Shown here: one piece after another, positions 1-8,167 of the stretch
Numbering within the stretch: position 1 is the stretch's first letter
Layout of the letters: every line of letters begins with the position of its first letter
DNA from: [Erwinia] mediterraneensis
GTDB taxonomy: Bacteria; Pseudomonadota; Gammaproteobacteria; Enterobacterales; Enterobacteriaceae
Length of the DNA: 64,000 nucleotides
Assembly (NCBI RefSeq): GCF_900604315.1
Contig: NZ_LR026978.1
Location: forward strand, 1 to 64,000
Reading direction: 5' to 3'
Program-made: the position numbers and the translations under genes
Notes under the pieces: generated by a model
The model's database searches: none
What the model was told of the DNA's origin: nothing
What the model saw: only the letters and a program-made list of their open reading frames with translations

Positions 1-240
1 GGAGGGCGCGTCCCGGGCGATCCGTGGGACGGCGTGAGTGACGAAGGGACAGCGCGCAGCGCTGCGCAACGGCAGCCGGTCGCGGAGATTGTTAAGGGGC
101 CGGCGAAACGGCCCCTTAACCCGGCCGCGTGTGGCGCAGCCGCTGGAACTGCCGCACGCCTGGCGGGCGGAACTGTGCGGCCTTCCCCTCACCCTGACCC
201 TCTCCCGGGGGGAGAGGGGAATAGTCCGTGCGGCCTTCCC
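1..240. repeat. GC-rich duplicated block, copy 1
   Basis: This block matches the stretch beginning at position 526 almost base for base at a constant offset of 525, so the two are copies of one unit; the left end of this copy lies outside the window. It holds a 12-bp inverted repeat (91-102 with 109-120, loop gcgaaa), a 14-bp palindrome near 54-67, a CGTCCC/GGGACG pair near 9-31, and then the first palindromic units. Open frames across it are repetitive, run on both strands and look non-coding. I do not recognise the element. Confidence 0.75.
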
Positions 241-362
241 CCTCACTCTGACCCTCTCCCGCAGGGAGAGGGGACTGCCCGTGCGGTTTGTCCTCCTCAC
301 CATTCTCCCGGCCCGCACGTTTTCCCCCTCTCCCTTTGGGAGAGGGCCGGGGTGAGGGAAAA
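171..362. repeat. short palindromic repeat cluster (three units)
   Basis: Two direct units have cores starting at 198 and 252, each a CCCTCTCCC arm facing a GGGAGAGGG arm. A third unit, near 325-359, lies in inverse orientation and ends in a GGTGAGGG motif. The core is the same as in the larger array at 705-1240. Such CCCTCTCCC/GGGAGAGGG palindromes are a common intergenic repeat type in gammaproteobacteria. No protein is supported here. Confidence 0.7.
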
Positions 363-420
363 ACCGCACTGACTCTGAACTCGCTTACAGCCAGCCCACT
401 CCACACCCAAAGAAAAAAAC

Positions 421-710
421 GAGGACCTGCAGACGGCTCCCCGGTTCCGGCTTCCGGGGCGCTGAGGAGGGAACGACGGTCAGGACGAGCCGACAGGACG
501 TCGGCGAGAGTGCAGGCCGCGCCAGGGAGGGCGCGTCCCGGGCGGTCCGTGGGACGGCGTGAGTGACGAAGGGACAGCGCGCAGCGCTGCGCAACGGCAG
601 CCGGTCGCGGGGATTGTTAAGGGGCCGGCGAAACGGCCCCTTAACCCGGCCGTGTGTGGCGCAGCCGCTGGAACTGCCGCTCGCCTGGCGGGCGGAACTG
701 TGCGGCCTTC
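421..710. other. run of five hairpins, candidate structured element (copy 2 of the duplicated block)
   Basis: Five inverted repeats follow one another: CCCCGG/CCGGGG at 439-444 and 454-459, GCCGAC/GTCGGC at 489-494 and 500-505, CGTCCC/GGGACG at 534-539 and 551-556, the 14-bp palindrome GCGCAGCGCTGCGC at 579-592, and a 12-bp stem at 616-627 and 634-645 with loop gcgaaa. The last three recur in copy 1. This could be a structured RNA, a large REP-type element or a replication/recombination site. I cannot assign it to a known family. Confidence 0.5.
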
Positions 711-1240
711 CCCCTCACCCTGACCCTCTCCCGGGGGGAGAGGGGAATAGTCCGTGCGGCCTTCCCCCTCACCCTGACCCTCTCCCGGGGGGAGAGGGAA
801 TAGTCCGTGCGGCCTTCCCCTCTCCCTGACCCTCTCCCGGGGGGAGAGGGGATAGTCCGTGCGACCTTCCCCCTCACCCTGACCCTCTCCCGGGGGAGAG
901 GGAACTGTCCCGTGCGGCCTTCCCCCTCACCCTGACCCTCTCCCGGAGGGAGAGGGAATAGTCCGTGCGGCCTTCTCCTCACCCTGGCCCTCTCCCGGAG
1001 GGAGAGGGAATAGTCCGTGCGGTCTGCTCCCTCACCCTGGCCCTCTCCCGGAGGGAGAGGGAATAGTCCGTGCGGTCTTCTCCCTCGCCCTGGCCCTCTC
1101 CCGGAGGGAGAGGGAATAGTCCGTGCGGCCTTCCCCTCACCCTGATCCTCTCCCGGTGGAGAAGGAATAGTCCGTGCGGCCTTCCCCCTCACCCTGACCC
1201 TCTCCCGGGGGGAGAGGGGAATAGTCCGTGCGGCCCTCCC
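705..1240. repeat. tandem palindromic repeat array, ten units of about 53 bp
   Basis: The core CCCTCTCCCGG begins at 724, 778, 830, 883, 936, 988, 1041, 1094, 1146 (degenerate) and 1198, giving a period of 52-54 bp. Each unit reads GTCCGTGCGGCCTTC, then a CCTCACCCTG segment, then the palindrome CCCTCTCCC / GGGAGAGGG. Units differ by point changes and one- or two-base indels, and no unique spacers exist, so it is not a CRISPR. The array stops two bases from the stop codon of the oxidoreductase gene, so it may act as its 3' mRNA structure. Confidence 0.85.
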
Positions 1241-1242
1241 CC

Positions 1243-2367
1243 TTATGCTACGCTTATCCAGCGCCTTTCCAGCGCGGACACCGCGATGGCTTCCAGCACC
1301 CGTTGCACCCGCAGTCCCTCCGCGAAATCGGGCCACATCGGGTCGCCAGCAGCGATGCCGTTGATCAAATCACGGATCTCCACGGTTTTCTGATCGTTAA
1401 ACCCGATGCCATGTCCGGCCGAAACACAAAAGCTGGCGTAGTCCGGGTGTGCCGGGCCGGTAAGAATGGTTTTAAATCCCTGACGGCCCGCCGGATCGTC
1501 ATGAAGATAAAGAGCCAGTTCCGCCATACGCTCCTGGGTATAACGCAGCGTTCCTTTGGTGCCGGTGACGACATAGGTCAGCCCCATCTTACTGCCGCAG
1601 GCAATACGCGAGGTTTCTACCACGCCGTGCGCGCCATTACTGAAACGCAACAGCGCACTCGCCTGATCCTCATTTTCTACCGGCAGCATACGGCTGCGCT
1701 CTTTCGGGTCGGGACGCTGCTTAATCACCGTTTGCATATCGCCGCTCACTTCTGCAATTTCTCCGACCAGGTAGTGCGCCATATTCACAATATGCGCAGC
1801 GAGATCGCCCAGCGCGCCCAGCCCGGCCAGCGCCTTCTGACAGTGCCAGTCCAGCGGCGTCGTTGGACTGGCAAGATAATCCTCATTGTGGGTGCCGTAG
1901 AAATGCACCACCTCCCCAATTTCGCCACGGGCAATAATCTCTTTTGCCAGCTGGCTGGTGGGGTTCTTCATATAGTTAAACCCCACCAGCGTTTTGACCC
2001 CGGCCCGCTGCGCCGCCTGCACCATCTCTTCCGCATCCGCTACCGTCAGTGACAACGGCTTTTCGGAGTAAACATGTTTGCCATGACGTATCGCTTCCAG
2101 CGCCATCTCCTTGTGCAGAAAGTTCGGGGCGCAGATATCCACCACATCAATCGCCGGATCGCTCACCAGCTCGCGCCAGTCTGCGGTCGCGCGTGCAAAG
2201 CCAAAAGCCGCAGCTTGTCTGGCAGCCAGCGCCGGATCCACTTCCGCCAGCATCTCACGTACGATTTCACCTTTCAGGTTGAATACTGTGGGCGCCTGCG
2301 CATAAGCAATCGCATGACAACGTCCGATATATCCACTGCCAATCATGCCTATTCTGACTTTTTTCAT
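1243..2367 (-). CDS. Gfo/Idh/MocA-family NAD(P)-dependent oxidoreductase
   Basis: The 374-residue product has the N-terminal Rossmann fold of the family, with a GSGYIG nucleotide-binding loop near residues 10-15, and the hallmark EKPLSLT motif near residue 100, whose lysine contacts substrate and cofactor. The C-terminal half is the family's alpha/beta substrate domain. Characterised relatives oxidise sugars or inositols at the cytosolic side; the substrate here cannot be read from the sequence. The gene stands alone, reads away from the tRNA, and is preceded by a 15-bp inverted repeat that suggests repressor control. Its 3' end abuts the palindromic array. Confidence 0.85.
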   Translation of the reverse strand: MKKVRIGMIGSGYIGRCHAIAYAQAPTVFNLKGEIVREMLAEVDPALAARQAAAFGFARATADWRELVSDPAIDVVDICAPNFLHKEMALEAIRHGKHVYSEKPLSLTVADAEEMVQAAQRAGVKTLVGFNYMKNPTSQLAKEIIARGEIGEVVHFYGTHNEDYLASPTTPLDWHCQKALAGLGALGDLAAHIVNMAHYLVGEIAEVSGDMQTVIKQRPDPKERSRMLPVENEDQASALLRFSNGAHGVVETSRIACGSKMGLTYVVTGTKGTLRYTQERMAELALYLHDDPAGRQGFKTILTGPAHPDYASFCVSAGHGIGFNDQKTVEIRDLINGIAAGDPMWPDFAEGLRVQRVLEAIAVSALERRWISVA

Positions 2368-2401
2368 GATGCACTCCGCGAGGGATAAGGGGTTTCGCGA
2401 A

Positions 2402-2449
2402 ACATATATTTCATTTGCGCCGATTTCAAACGCAAAATGAAATATATGT
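2402..2449. promoter_or_regulatory. long inverted-repeat operator candidate upstream of the oxidoreductase
   Basis: ACATATATTTCATTT at 2402-2416 is the exact reverse complement of AAATGAAATATATGT at 2435-2449. The symmetry extends further with GCG/CGC, and the arms are 18 bases apart. It lies 34 bases before the start codon of the divergently placed gene at 1243-2367. TGAAATATAT-type half sites are seen with RpiR-type sugar regulators, but that link is only a guess. No regulator gene is adjacent. Confidence 0.55.
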
Positions 2450-2577
2450 GATCATAATGCGGGAGAATTTTTGGGCCGTTTTTGCACAACAGTGCATCCC
2501 GCTACCGCTGTCTGTTGCGTGGTACCCGTAAACTGCTGCTTTCTTCAGCAGTCAGTGAAAAATCGCGAAAAAGAGCT

Positions 2578-2606
2578 TTGACAAGCCCTCGCCTGCCCGA
2601 TAATAT
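2578..2606 (+). promoter_or_regulatory. sigma-70 promoter of tRNA-Asn
   Basis: A perfect -35 box TTGACA (2578-2583) and TAATAT (2601-2606) are separated by 17 bp. They are followed by a GC-rich discriminator (gcgcccc), typical of growth-rate and stringently controlled stable RNA genes. The tRNA begins 19 bases after the -10 box. Confidence 0.85.
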
Positions 2607-2624
2607 GCGCCCCGTTCAAGCGAT

Positions 2625-2700
2625 TCCTCTGTAGTTCAGTCGGTAGAACGGCGGACTGTTAATCCGTATGTCACTGGTTCGAGTCCAGTCAGAGGAGCCA
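2625..2700 (+). tRNA. tRNA-Asn (anticodon GUU)
   Basis: The 76-base cloverleaf begins TCCTCTG and ends CAGAGGAGCCA, with the acceptor stem TCCTCTG paired to CAGAGGA, a D-arm with GTTCAGTCGGTAGAAC, anticodon loop CTGTTAATC and T-arm GGTTCGAGTCC. The CCA is encoded. It matches the enterobacterial asparagine tRNA. Asparagine tRNA genes often serve as integration sites, but no integrase or repeated 3' end is seen here. Confidence 0.97.
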
Positions 2701-2707
2701 AATTCAA

Positions 2708-2745
2708 CGCCCCGGTATTCATCAGAATACCGGGGCGTTTTCATT
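2708..2745 (+). terminator. rho-independent terminator after tRNA-Asn
   Basis: A 13-bp perfect stem (2708-2720 with 2725-2737, loop atca) is followed by TTTTCATTTT. It closes the single-gene tRNA transcript. Confidence 0.9.
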
Positions 2746-2914
2746 TTCCCCTGCTGCAAACACATTCCGCCATCCTGCCCGGGTCTTCCCCGTTCGCTCA
2801 TGTATGACCCGATCGCTAGCTATACTTTCAACTCTGCACGTTAAAGCAGGCCCTGGTATCAGGCCGCCCGGCCCGGTATGCACCCTGTTCTATTCACCGA
2901 AAAGAGGAGACAGT

Positions 2915-4141
2915 ATGAAAGCACTCGTCTGGCACGCTACCGGCGATATCCGCCTTGATGAGGTTGCCGATCCGCAGATTGAACATCCTCGCGATGCGGT
3001 GATCAGACTCACCGCCTCGGCGATTTGCGGCACCGATCTGCATTTTATTCGCGGCACCTTCAGCGGGATGAAAGCGGGCACTATTCTCGGTCACGAAGGC
3101 GTCGGGATTATTGAACAACTGGGCGATCAGGTGCGTAATTTCGATATTGGCGATCGGGTGGTGGTTTGTTCCACCGTCTCCTGTGGCTACTGCCCGCCCT
3201 GCCGCAGCGGAAATACAGCGCAATGCGATAATGCCAACCCAAACGGTCCGCAGGCGGGCACCTGTTTTTTCGGGGGCCCGCAAGCTACCGGCCCGGTTAA
3301 CGGCTTACAGGCAGAAAAAGCACGTATTCCTTTCGCCTCAAATACCCTGGTGAAGGTGCCGGAAGGCGTCACTGATGAACAGGCGATTCTCACCAGCGAT
3401 ATTTTCCCCACCGGCTGGTTTGGCGCAGAGATGGCAGGCATTCAACGCGGCGATACGGTCGCGGTCTTTGGCTGCGGCCCGGTCGGGCAGTTTGCTATCG
3501 CCAGCGCGTTGCTGATGGGGGCCGGACAGGTGTTCGCCATTGATCCACACGACGATCGACTGGCGATGGCGCGTCGCCAGGGCGCGTTTACCGTCAACTT
3601 TGAAAAAGAGGATCCGCTGGAAACCATTAAATCATTAACCGGCGGCATCGGCGTGGATATTGCTATCGACGCGGTGGGTGTTGACAGTCAGCATGCGCAT
3701 CATGGTCCGGCAGCCAGACAGGCAGAACAGCAAGCGGAGCAGTTCCGGCAGGAGGTCGCAGAGGTAGCGCCGGACAACGCCGAACATCAGCACGTACATA
3801 ACGGTAACTGGATCCCGGGCGATGCGCCCACCCAGGCGCTGGAATGGGCGATTCAGGTGCTGAAAAAAGCGGGCACGCTGAGCATTATTGGTGTTTATCC
3901 CCCGACGGCGAAGACCTTCCCTATCGGCATGGCGATGAATAAAAATCTGACCATGAAAATGGGCAACTGTAACCATCACGCCATCGTCCCGCATCTGCTG
4001 GAGCTGATACGCATGGGCGCTATCGATCCCACTCAGGTACTGACCCAGGTAGAGCCGTTATCCGATGTCATTGCCGCCTATGAGAGTTTTGATAAACGTC
4101 AGCCTGGCTGGATCAAAACCGAGCTGTTGCCGTCACAGTAA
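2915..4141 (+). CDS. zinc-dependent alcohol dehydrogenase (formaldehyde-dehydrogenase-like MDR)
   Basis: The 408-residue protein is a medium-chain dehydrogenase. Catalytic zinc ligands are visible as C38 and H60-E61; the structural zinc site as C90, C93, C96 and C104; the NAD-binding GCGPVG loop lies at 186-191. An ATG at 2915 with AGGAG at 2905-2909 is preferred to a longer frame from 2804. Residues about 258-296 form a Q/E/H-rich insertion of the type found in glutathione-independent formaldehyde-dehydrogenase-like enzymes. The gene has its own terminator and sits ahead of the PTS operon, so it could oxidise an alcohol or aldehyde from that pathway. Substrate unknown. Confidence 0.85.
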   Translation: MKALVWHATGDIRLDEVADPQIEHPRDAVIRLTASAICGTDLHFIRGTFSGMKAGTILGHEGVGIIEQLGDQVRNFDIGDRVVVCSTVSCGYCPPCRSGNTAQCDNANPNGPQAGTCFFGGPQATGPVNGLQAEKARIPFASNTLVKVPEGVTDEQAILTSDIFPTGWFGAEMAGIQRGDTVAVFGCGPVGQFAIASALLMGAGQVFAIDPHDDRLAMARRQGAFTVNFEKEDPLETIKSLTGGIGVDIAIDAVGVDSQHAHHGPAARQAEQQAEQFRQEVAEVAPDNAEHQHVHNGNWIPGDAPTQALEWAIQVLKKAGTLSIIGVYPPTAKTFPIGMAMNKNLTMKMGNCNHHAIVPHLLELIRMGAIDPTQVLTQVEPLSDVIAAYESFDKRQPGWIKTELLPSQ

Positions 4142-4190
4142 CCTGCCCCGGGGCCGTAGCCCTGGCCGTTTCAGACAACACGCTTTCCCC

Positions 4191-4230
4191 GTCCGTTAAT
4201 GTCGCCGTTAACGGACATTTTTATTTTCCC
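4191..4230 (+). terminator. rho-independent terminator after the alcohol dehydrogenase
   Basis: GTCCGTTAA (4191-4199) pairs with TTAACGGAC (4208-4216) and is followed by ATTTTTATTTT. It separates the dehydrogenase from the operon starting at 4367. Confidence 0.85.
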
Positions 4231-4297
4231 GTTCTTTGTGGAAGCGCATAGTTTTGCCCGTTGGCCATGAGCCATAAGTATAAAATATGAACTTGAT

Positions 4298-4315
4298 CAC
4301 TTGTATGGTCATGTG
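4298..4315. promoter_or_regulatory. possible GntR-type operator
   Basis: The imperfect palindrome CACTTG-N6-CATGTG lies about 50 bases before the operon's first start codon. A GntR/HutC regulator is encoded at the operon's distal end, so this is a natural candidate site. The symmetry is short with one mismatch, so it is a weak call. Confidence 0.35.
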
Positions 4316-4366
4316 AACAATGACATGCTCAATTCTCATTCACATCTGGCGTGGAGGAGAAAAACA

Positions 4367-5338
4367 ATGGGCCTGGTTCGCACACTTAATGGTGATATCG
4401 ACAGCAAGGATCTGGGTGTGACTTACAGTCACGATCATATTTACTGCATTCCGCCCTACTGGCAGCAACGTCAGGAAGAAGACCTGCTGCTGGACGATTT
4501 GCACGCCTCCGGCCTGGAGCTGGCCGATTTTGTTCAGGCCGGCGGGCAAGCCTTTTATGACGCCACCGCCCCCGACTACGGTCGTCACGCCGTGGAAGTG
4601 GCGCAGCTGGCACGTCAGCATAAGCTGCACATCATCGCTACCGCCGGCTTTAATAAAGGGTTTCTCTGGAGCAGTCCGCGCTATGCCAGCGGCGAAACCT
4701 GGGCGGAATGGATCAGTCGCAGTTCGATTGACGAGATGACCGAAGTAGTGGTCAACGAAGTGCAGCACGGCATTGACGGCAGCGAGCATCGCGCCGGGGT
4801 GGTGAAATGCGGCACCGGTTATAACACCATTTCCCCGCTGGAACGCAAGACCCTGGAGGTGGTGGTGCGGGCGCAGCAGGCCACCGGCGCACCGATGCAT
4901 ACCCATACCGAAATGGGCACCATGGCGCTGGAACAGGCGGCTGTTTTCCGCCAGCTCGGGCTGGACCTCTCCCGTATCTGCTTCGCGCATATGGACCGCA
5001 ATCCGGACCCCTGGCTGCATCAGAAACTGGCCCGTACCGGTGCCTTTATCTCGTTCGATGGCATCACGCGCACCAAGTATTTCCCCGAGCATGTGCGTAC
5101 TGAAGCGATTCTTGCCCTGTGCCGCAAAGGCTATCAGGATCAGATTCTCATCGGCGGCGATTTCGCCCGTAAATCGATGAGCGCCCATTACGGCAAAGGC
5201 GGGCTGGGTCTGAAATTTATTCTCAGCGAGTGGCGTCCGCGCTTTCTTGAGGAAGCGCAGGCGGCGGGAATGGATGGCGAGGCGCTACTGCACGCCTTCT
5301 TTGTCACCAATCCGGCGCGCTACTTTTCTTTCGCCTGA
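4367..5338 (+). CDS. phosphotriesterase-family metal-dependent hydrolase
   Basis: The 323-residue product carries the binuclear metal centre of the phosphotriesterase family: H22 and H24 on strand 1, K147 as the bridging carbamylated lysine, H178/H180, H208 and D265. ATG 4367 follows GGAGGAG. Family members include phosphotriesterases, lactonases acting on phosphorylated sugar lactones, and enzymes of unknown role. As the first gene of an operon with a PTS transporter, a phospho-lactonase or phospho-sugar hydrolase role is more likely than organophosphate breakdown. The downstream creatininase-family gene starts nine bases after its stop. Confidence 0.85.
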   Translation: MGLVRTLNGDIDSKDLGVTYSHDHIYCIPPYWQQRQEEDLLLDDLHASGLELADFVQAGGQAFYDATAPDYGRHAVEVAQLARQHKLHIIATAGFNKGFLWSSPRYASGETWAEWISRSSIDEMTEVVVNEVQHGIDGSEHRAGVVKCGTGYNTISPLERKTLEVVVRAQQATGAPMHTHTEMGTMALEQAAVFRQLGLDLSRICFAHMDRNPDPWLHQKLARTGAFISFDGITRTKYFPEHVRTEAILALCRKGYQDQILIGGDFARKSMSAHYGKGGLGLKFILSEWRPRFLEEAQAAGMDGEALLHAFFVTNPARYFSFA

Positions 5339-5347
5339 GAGGCCCCC

Positions 5348-6088
5348 ATGCGACTCGATCATCTTTATGAAAGCGAAGCGCGTGCTGCGCTTGACAGAGC
5401 GCAGGTGGCGCTGCTGCCGCTCGGCGCCACTGAACCCCATGGCGATCATCTGCCGCTGGCGACAGATAACTTACTGGCAGAACGCTTCTGCGCACGACTT
5501 GACGCCGCGCTCGGCGACCGGGCTATCAGCCTGCCGCTGCTGCCCTGGGGACAGGTCTGGTCACTGCGCGGACACGCCGGAGCCATCGATCTCGGCCACG
5601 ATCTGCTGGTTGATCTGCTGATGGCGCTGGCACGCAATATGCACGGCTACGGTATCCCTACCACGGCGGTGATTAATGCGCATTTCGGTAATTTCGACGC
5701 GCTGAAAATCGCTGCGCGGCGTCTGAAAGAGGAAGGGATTACCCTGCTGAGCTACAGCTGGGCGGGCATGGCCGATAAAGCGCGTGAGCTGCAGGTATCC
5801 AGAACTGCGCGCCCCGGTTATATGCATGCAGATGAAATCGAAACTTCTCTGATGCAGACACTGGCCCCGGAATGGGTACGCATGGATCAGGCACGCGCCC
5901 ACTATCCCGATTTTCCCGCTGATTTCAGTTACCGTCAGGTGCACTGGACCGAGTTCAGCGATTACGCCGTGCTGGGCGACCCCACTCAGGCAAGCCCGCA
6001 CAAAGGCGAGCAGCTGCTGGATGCCGCGTTCGCCACCACCCTGGCATCGCTGCAGCAGCATCTGCGCGGAGACGAGCATGATCATTAA
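5348..6088 (+). CDS. creatininase-family amidohydrolase
   Basis: The 246-residue protein has the three metal-binding signatures of the family: GATEPHGDHLPLATD (residues 26-40, with E29, H31 and D40), an INAHFGN segment standing for the usual NGHGGN, and HADEIETS near residue 160. Known members hydrolyse cyclic amides or C-C bonds (creatinine, formamidopyrimidines, 3-dehydro-scyllo-inosose). The role here is inferred only from context: ring opening or deacylation in the same route as the adjacent phosphotriesterase-like enzyme. It overlaps the EIIA gene by 11 bases, so the two are translationally coupled. Confidence 0.82.
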   Translation: MRLDHLYESEARAALDRAQVALLPLGATEPHGDHLPLATDNLLAERFCARLDAALGDRAISLPLLPWGQVWSLRGHAGAIDLGHDLLVDLLMALARNMHGYGIPTTAVINAHFGNFDALKIAARRLKEEGITLLSYSWAGMADKARELQVSRTARPGYMHADEIETSLMQTLAPEWVRMDQARAHYPDFPADFSYRQVHWTEFSDYAVLGDPTQASPHKGEQLLDAAFATTLASLQQHLRGDEHDH

Positions 6089-6506
6089 ACCCGAAGCCAT
6101 TATCAGTGATTTTGCCGCCGCCACGCCGCAGCAGGCGATCCGCCGCGCCGGCGACGCCCTGTTTGCCGTCGACGCCTGCGAGGCCGGTTATGCCGAAGCG
6201 ATGGTGGAGAACTATCAGCGTCTCGGCCCCTATTTTGTCATCACCCCCGGCCTTGCCATGCCGCATGCCCGCCCGGAACAGGGGGCGAAGCAGGCACAAC
6301 TGAGTCTGGTGCGTCTGGCGCAGCCGCTGGCGTTTGGTCATCAGGAAAATGACCCGGTTCATCTGGTGCTGGGTCTGTCCGCCACCAGCAGCGACAGCCA
6401 TATTGCCCTGATTCAACGCGTGGTCACAGTGCTGGCGCAACCGCAGAATATGGAACTGCTGGCCAGTGGCGATCCCGATACCCTGTGTCGCCTGTTCAAC
6501 GCCTGA
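6078..6506 (+). CDS. PTS EIIA component (fructose/ascorbate type)
   Basis: The 142-residue cytosolic protein belongs to the EIIA-Fru/Mtl superfamily. The phosphorylated histidine is H63 in the motif TPGLAMPHARPEQG. The start codon ATG at 6078 lies inside the end of the creatininase-family gene. It would take phosphate from HPr and pass it to C7 of the EIIB at 6559. Size and partner genes fit UlaC-type EIIA. Confidence 0.87.
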   Translation: MIIKPEAIISDFAAATPQQAIRRAGDALFAVDACEAGYAEAMVENYQRLGPYFVITPGLAMPHARPEQGAKQAQLSLVRLAQPLAFGHQENDPVHLVLGLSATSSDSHIALIQRVVTVLAQPQNMELLASGDPDTLCRLFNA

Positions 6507-6558
6507 TTAACCTGAGCCGCTTCGACGTGCTCTTTTACCCCACAGAGGAAACGCTGTT

Positions 6559-6846
6559 ATGAAAATTCTTACCGTGTGCGGCTTAGGGATGGGATCCAGC
6601 CTGATCCTGAAAATGAATGTGGAAACAGTGCTGGCGAAACGGGGCTACCGCGCCTCGGTGGAACATATGGATGTTTCCGCCGCTGCCTCGGTAGAGGCAG
6701 ATCTGGTGGTGACCAGTGCGGAACTGGCGGGCAATCTCACCCGGAAAAACTGTCCGGTGGTGATCGTGAATAACTATATCGACCAGCAGGAAATTGAGCA
6801 GGCGCTGCTCAGCTCCGGGCTGTTTGCACAGGGGAACCCCTCATGA
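6559..6846 (+). CDS. PTS EIIB component (ascorbate/UlaB type)
   Basis: The 95-residue product has the phosphocysteine loop CGLGMGSS starting at C7, as in lactose/ascorbate-type EIIB proteins. It relays phosphate from EIIA to the substrate during uptake. An AGAGGAA Shine-Dalgarno precedes ATG 6559, and the gene overlaps the EIIC gene by four bases (ATGA). Confidence 0.88.
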   Translation: MKILTVCGLGMGSSLILKMNVETVLAKRGYRASVEHMDVSAAASVEADLVVTSAELAGNLTRKNCPVVIVNNYIDQQEIEQALLSSGLFAQGNPS

Positions 6847-8153
6847 GCGGTTTTATCGATGTTTTACACTGGATAACCGTCAATATTTTCGGTGAAGCCT
6901 CGATACTGATCGGTCTGATTGTACTGCTGGGTCTGGTGCTGCAAAAAAAACCGTTGGCGGATATCGTTTCCGGCACCCTGAAAGGCATTCTTGGCTTTCT
7001 GATTATCGGGGCGGGCGCCAGCATTATCGTTTCGGCGCTGCTGGTGTTTCAGCCCATCTGGACCGAAGTGTTTGGTCTGCAGCAGATGACTCTGCGCAAT
7101 ATTATGGGCCAGGGCGTTTTCAGCGAAAGATTTGGCAGCGCGGTGACCATTGCTATCGCCGCCGGTTTTGCCATTAACCTGCTGCTGGCGCGGCTGACGC
7201 GCTTTAAATATATCTATCTCACCGGTCATATGATGTTCTGGACTGCGATGATTTTCGCCGGGGTGATCGTCAATCAGCATCCCGATATTTCGCTGACAAA
7301 ACTGACCCTGGCGCTGTCGCTGCTCCTCGGCTTCTACTGGACCTTTCAACCGGCGCTGGTACAGCCCTGGATGCGGCGCATTACCGGCAACGATAACGTA
7401 GCGCTGGGGCATACCTCCGCCTCCGTGGCTCTGCTGGGCGCACTGGCCGGACATCTGTTCGCCCGCAACAAAGTCAGTGCCGAAGATATCCGCGTCCCGA
7501 AAAACCTCGGTTTTTTGCGCGATTCCAACGTGGTAACCGCCCTCACCATGACCTTACTGTTCTTTATCGGCACTCTGCTGCTGCAACTCAAAGCCACGCC
7601 GCAGGCGCGGGAAATTTTAGCCGGATCCGGTGAGCTCAGTTTTTATGTCTACGTGCTGAAACAGTCATTGCTGTTTACCGGCGGCATTGCGGTAGTGTTG
7701 CTGGGGGTGCGCATGTTTATCGGTGAAATGGTGCCCGCCTTTAACGGTATCGGCACCCGCCTGGTGCCCGGCGCACGCCCGGCGCTCGATTGCCCGATTA
7801 TCTTTAACTTTGCTCCGAACGCCGTGGTGTTGGGCTTTATCGGTGCCTTTATCGGCGCGCTACTCTGGCTAATGCTGATCGGCACCACCACCGGCTACGT
7901 CTTTATTCCCAGTATGATTGTGATTTTCTTCCATGCCGGTACCGCCGGCGTGTTCGGTAACGTTACCGGAGGTTATAAAGGGGCGCTGCTGGCGGGCTTT
8001 ATCACCTCAACGCTGGTGGCCTGGGGGCAATATTTCTGCGTCAGCTACCTGATTAATCACACCATTCCCGACACGGCGCTGTGGGCGGGCGACAGCGATA
8101 TGTTCGTTCTGTCGCCGCTGATCAGCCTGCTCGGCAAATTACTGGCGTTTTAA
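6843..8153 (+). CDS. PTS EIIC transporter (UlaA/SgaT family)
   Basis: The 436-residue integral membrane protein has about ten or more hydrophobic segments and family features such as GILGFLIIGAGASIIV near residue 42 and a GARPALDCPIIFNFAPNAV segment near residue 310. UlaA-type EIICs form an elevator transporter that carries L-ascorbate. Many members of this family have other, unknown substrates. Genes for L-ascorbate-6-phosphate breakdown (ulaD, ulaE, ulaF, ulaG) are absent from this operon, so ascorbate is unlikely to be the substrate. Confidence 0.87.
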   Translation: MSGFIDVLHWITVNIFGEASILIGLIVLLGLVLQKKPLADIVSGTLKGILGFLIIGAGASIIVSALLVFQPIWTEVFGLQQMTLRNIMGQGVFSERFGSAVTIAIAAGFAINLLLARLTRFKYIYLTGHMMFWTAMIFAGVIVNQHPDISLTKLTLALSLLLGFYWTFQPALVQPWMRRITGNDNVALGHTSASVALLGALAGHLFARNKVSAEDIRVPKNLGFLRDSNVVTALTMTLLFFIGTLLLQLKATPQAREILAGSGELSFYVYVLKQSLLFTGGIAVVLLGVRMFIGEMVPAFNGIGTRLVPGARPALDCPIIFNFAPNAVVLGFIGAFIGALLWLMLIGTTTGYVFIPSMIVIFFHAGTAGVFGNVTGGYKGALLAGFITSTLVAWGQYFCVSYLINHTIPDTALWAGDSDMFVLSPLISLLGKLLAF

Positions 8154-8167
8154 CCTGACGGGAGACG

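Noticed and set aside
705..1240. CRISPR array
   Set aside because: The whole unit repeats; there are no unique spacers and no cas genes.
641..1336. A 231-codon minus-strand frame with a repeated proline/glycine peptide
   Set aside because: It is produced by the 53-bp palindromic array (unit length often a multiple of three) and runs into the antisense of the oxidoreductase; it has no ribosome site.
2625..2700. tRNA-Asn as attachment site of a genomic island
   Set aside because: By eye no second copy of the tRNA 3' end and no integrase were found in the window; an exact-match search would settle it.
6843..8153. L-ascorbate (Ula) utilisation operon
   Set aside because: The EIIC family matches, but the ulaD-G enzyme genes are absent and two unrelated hydrolases are present.
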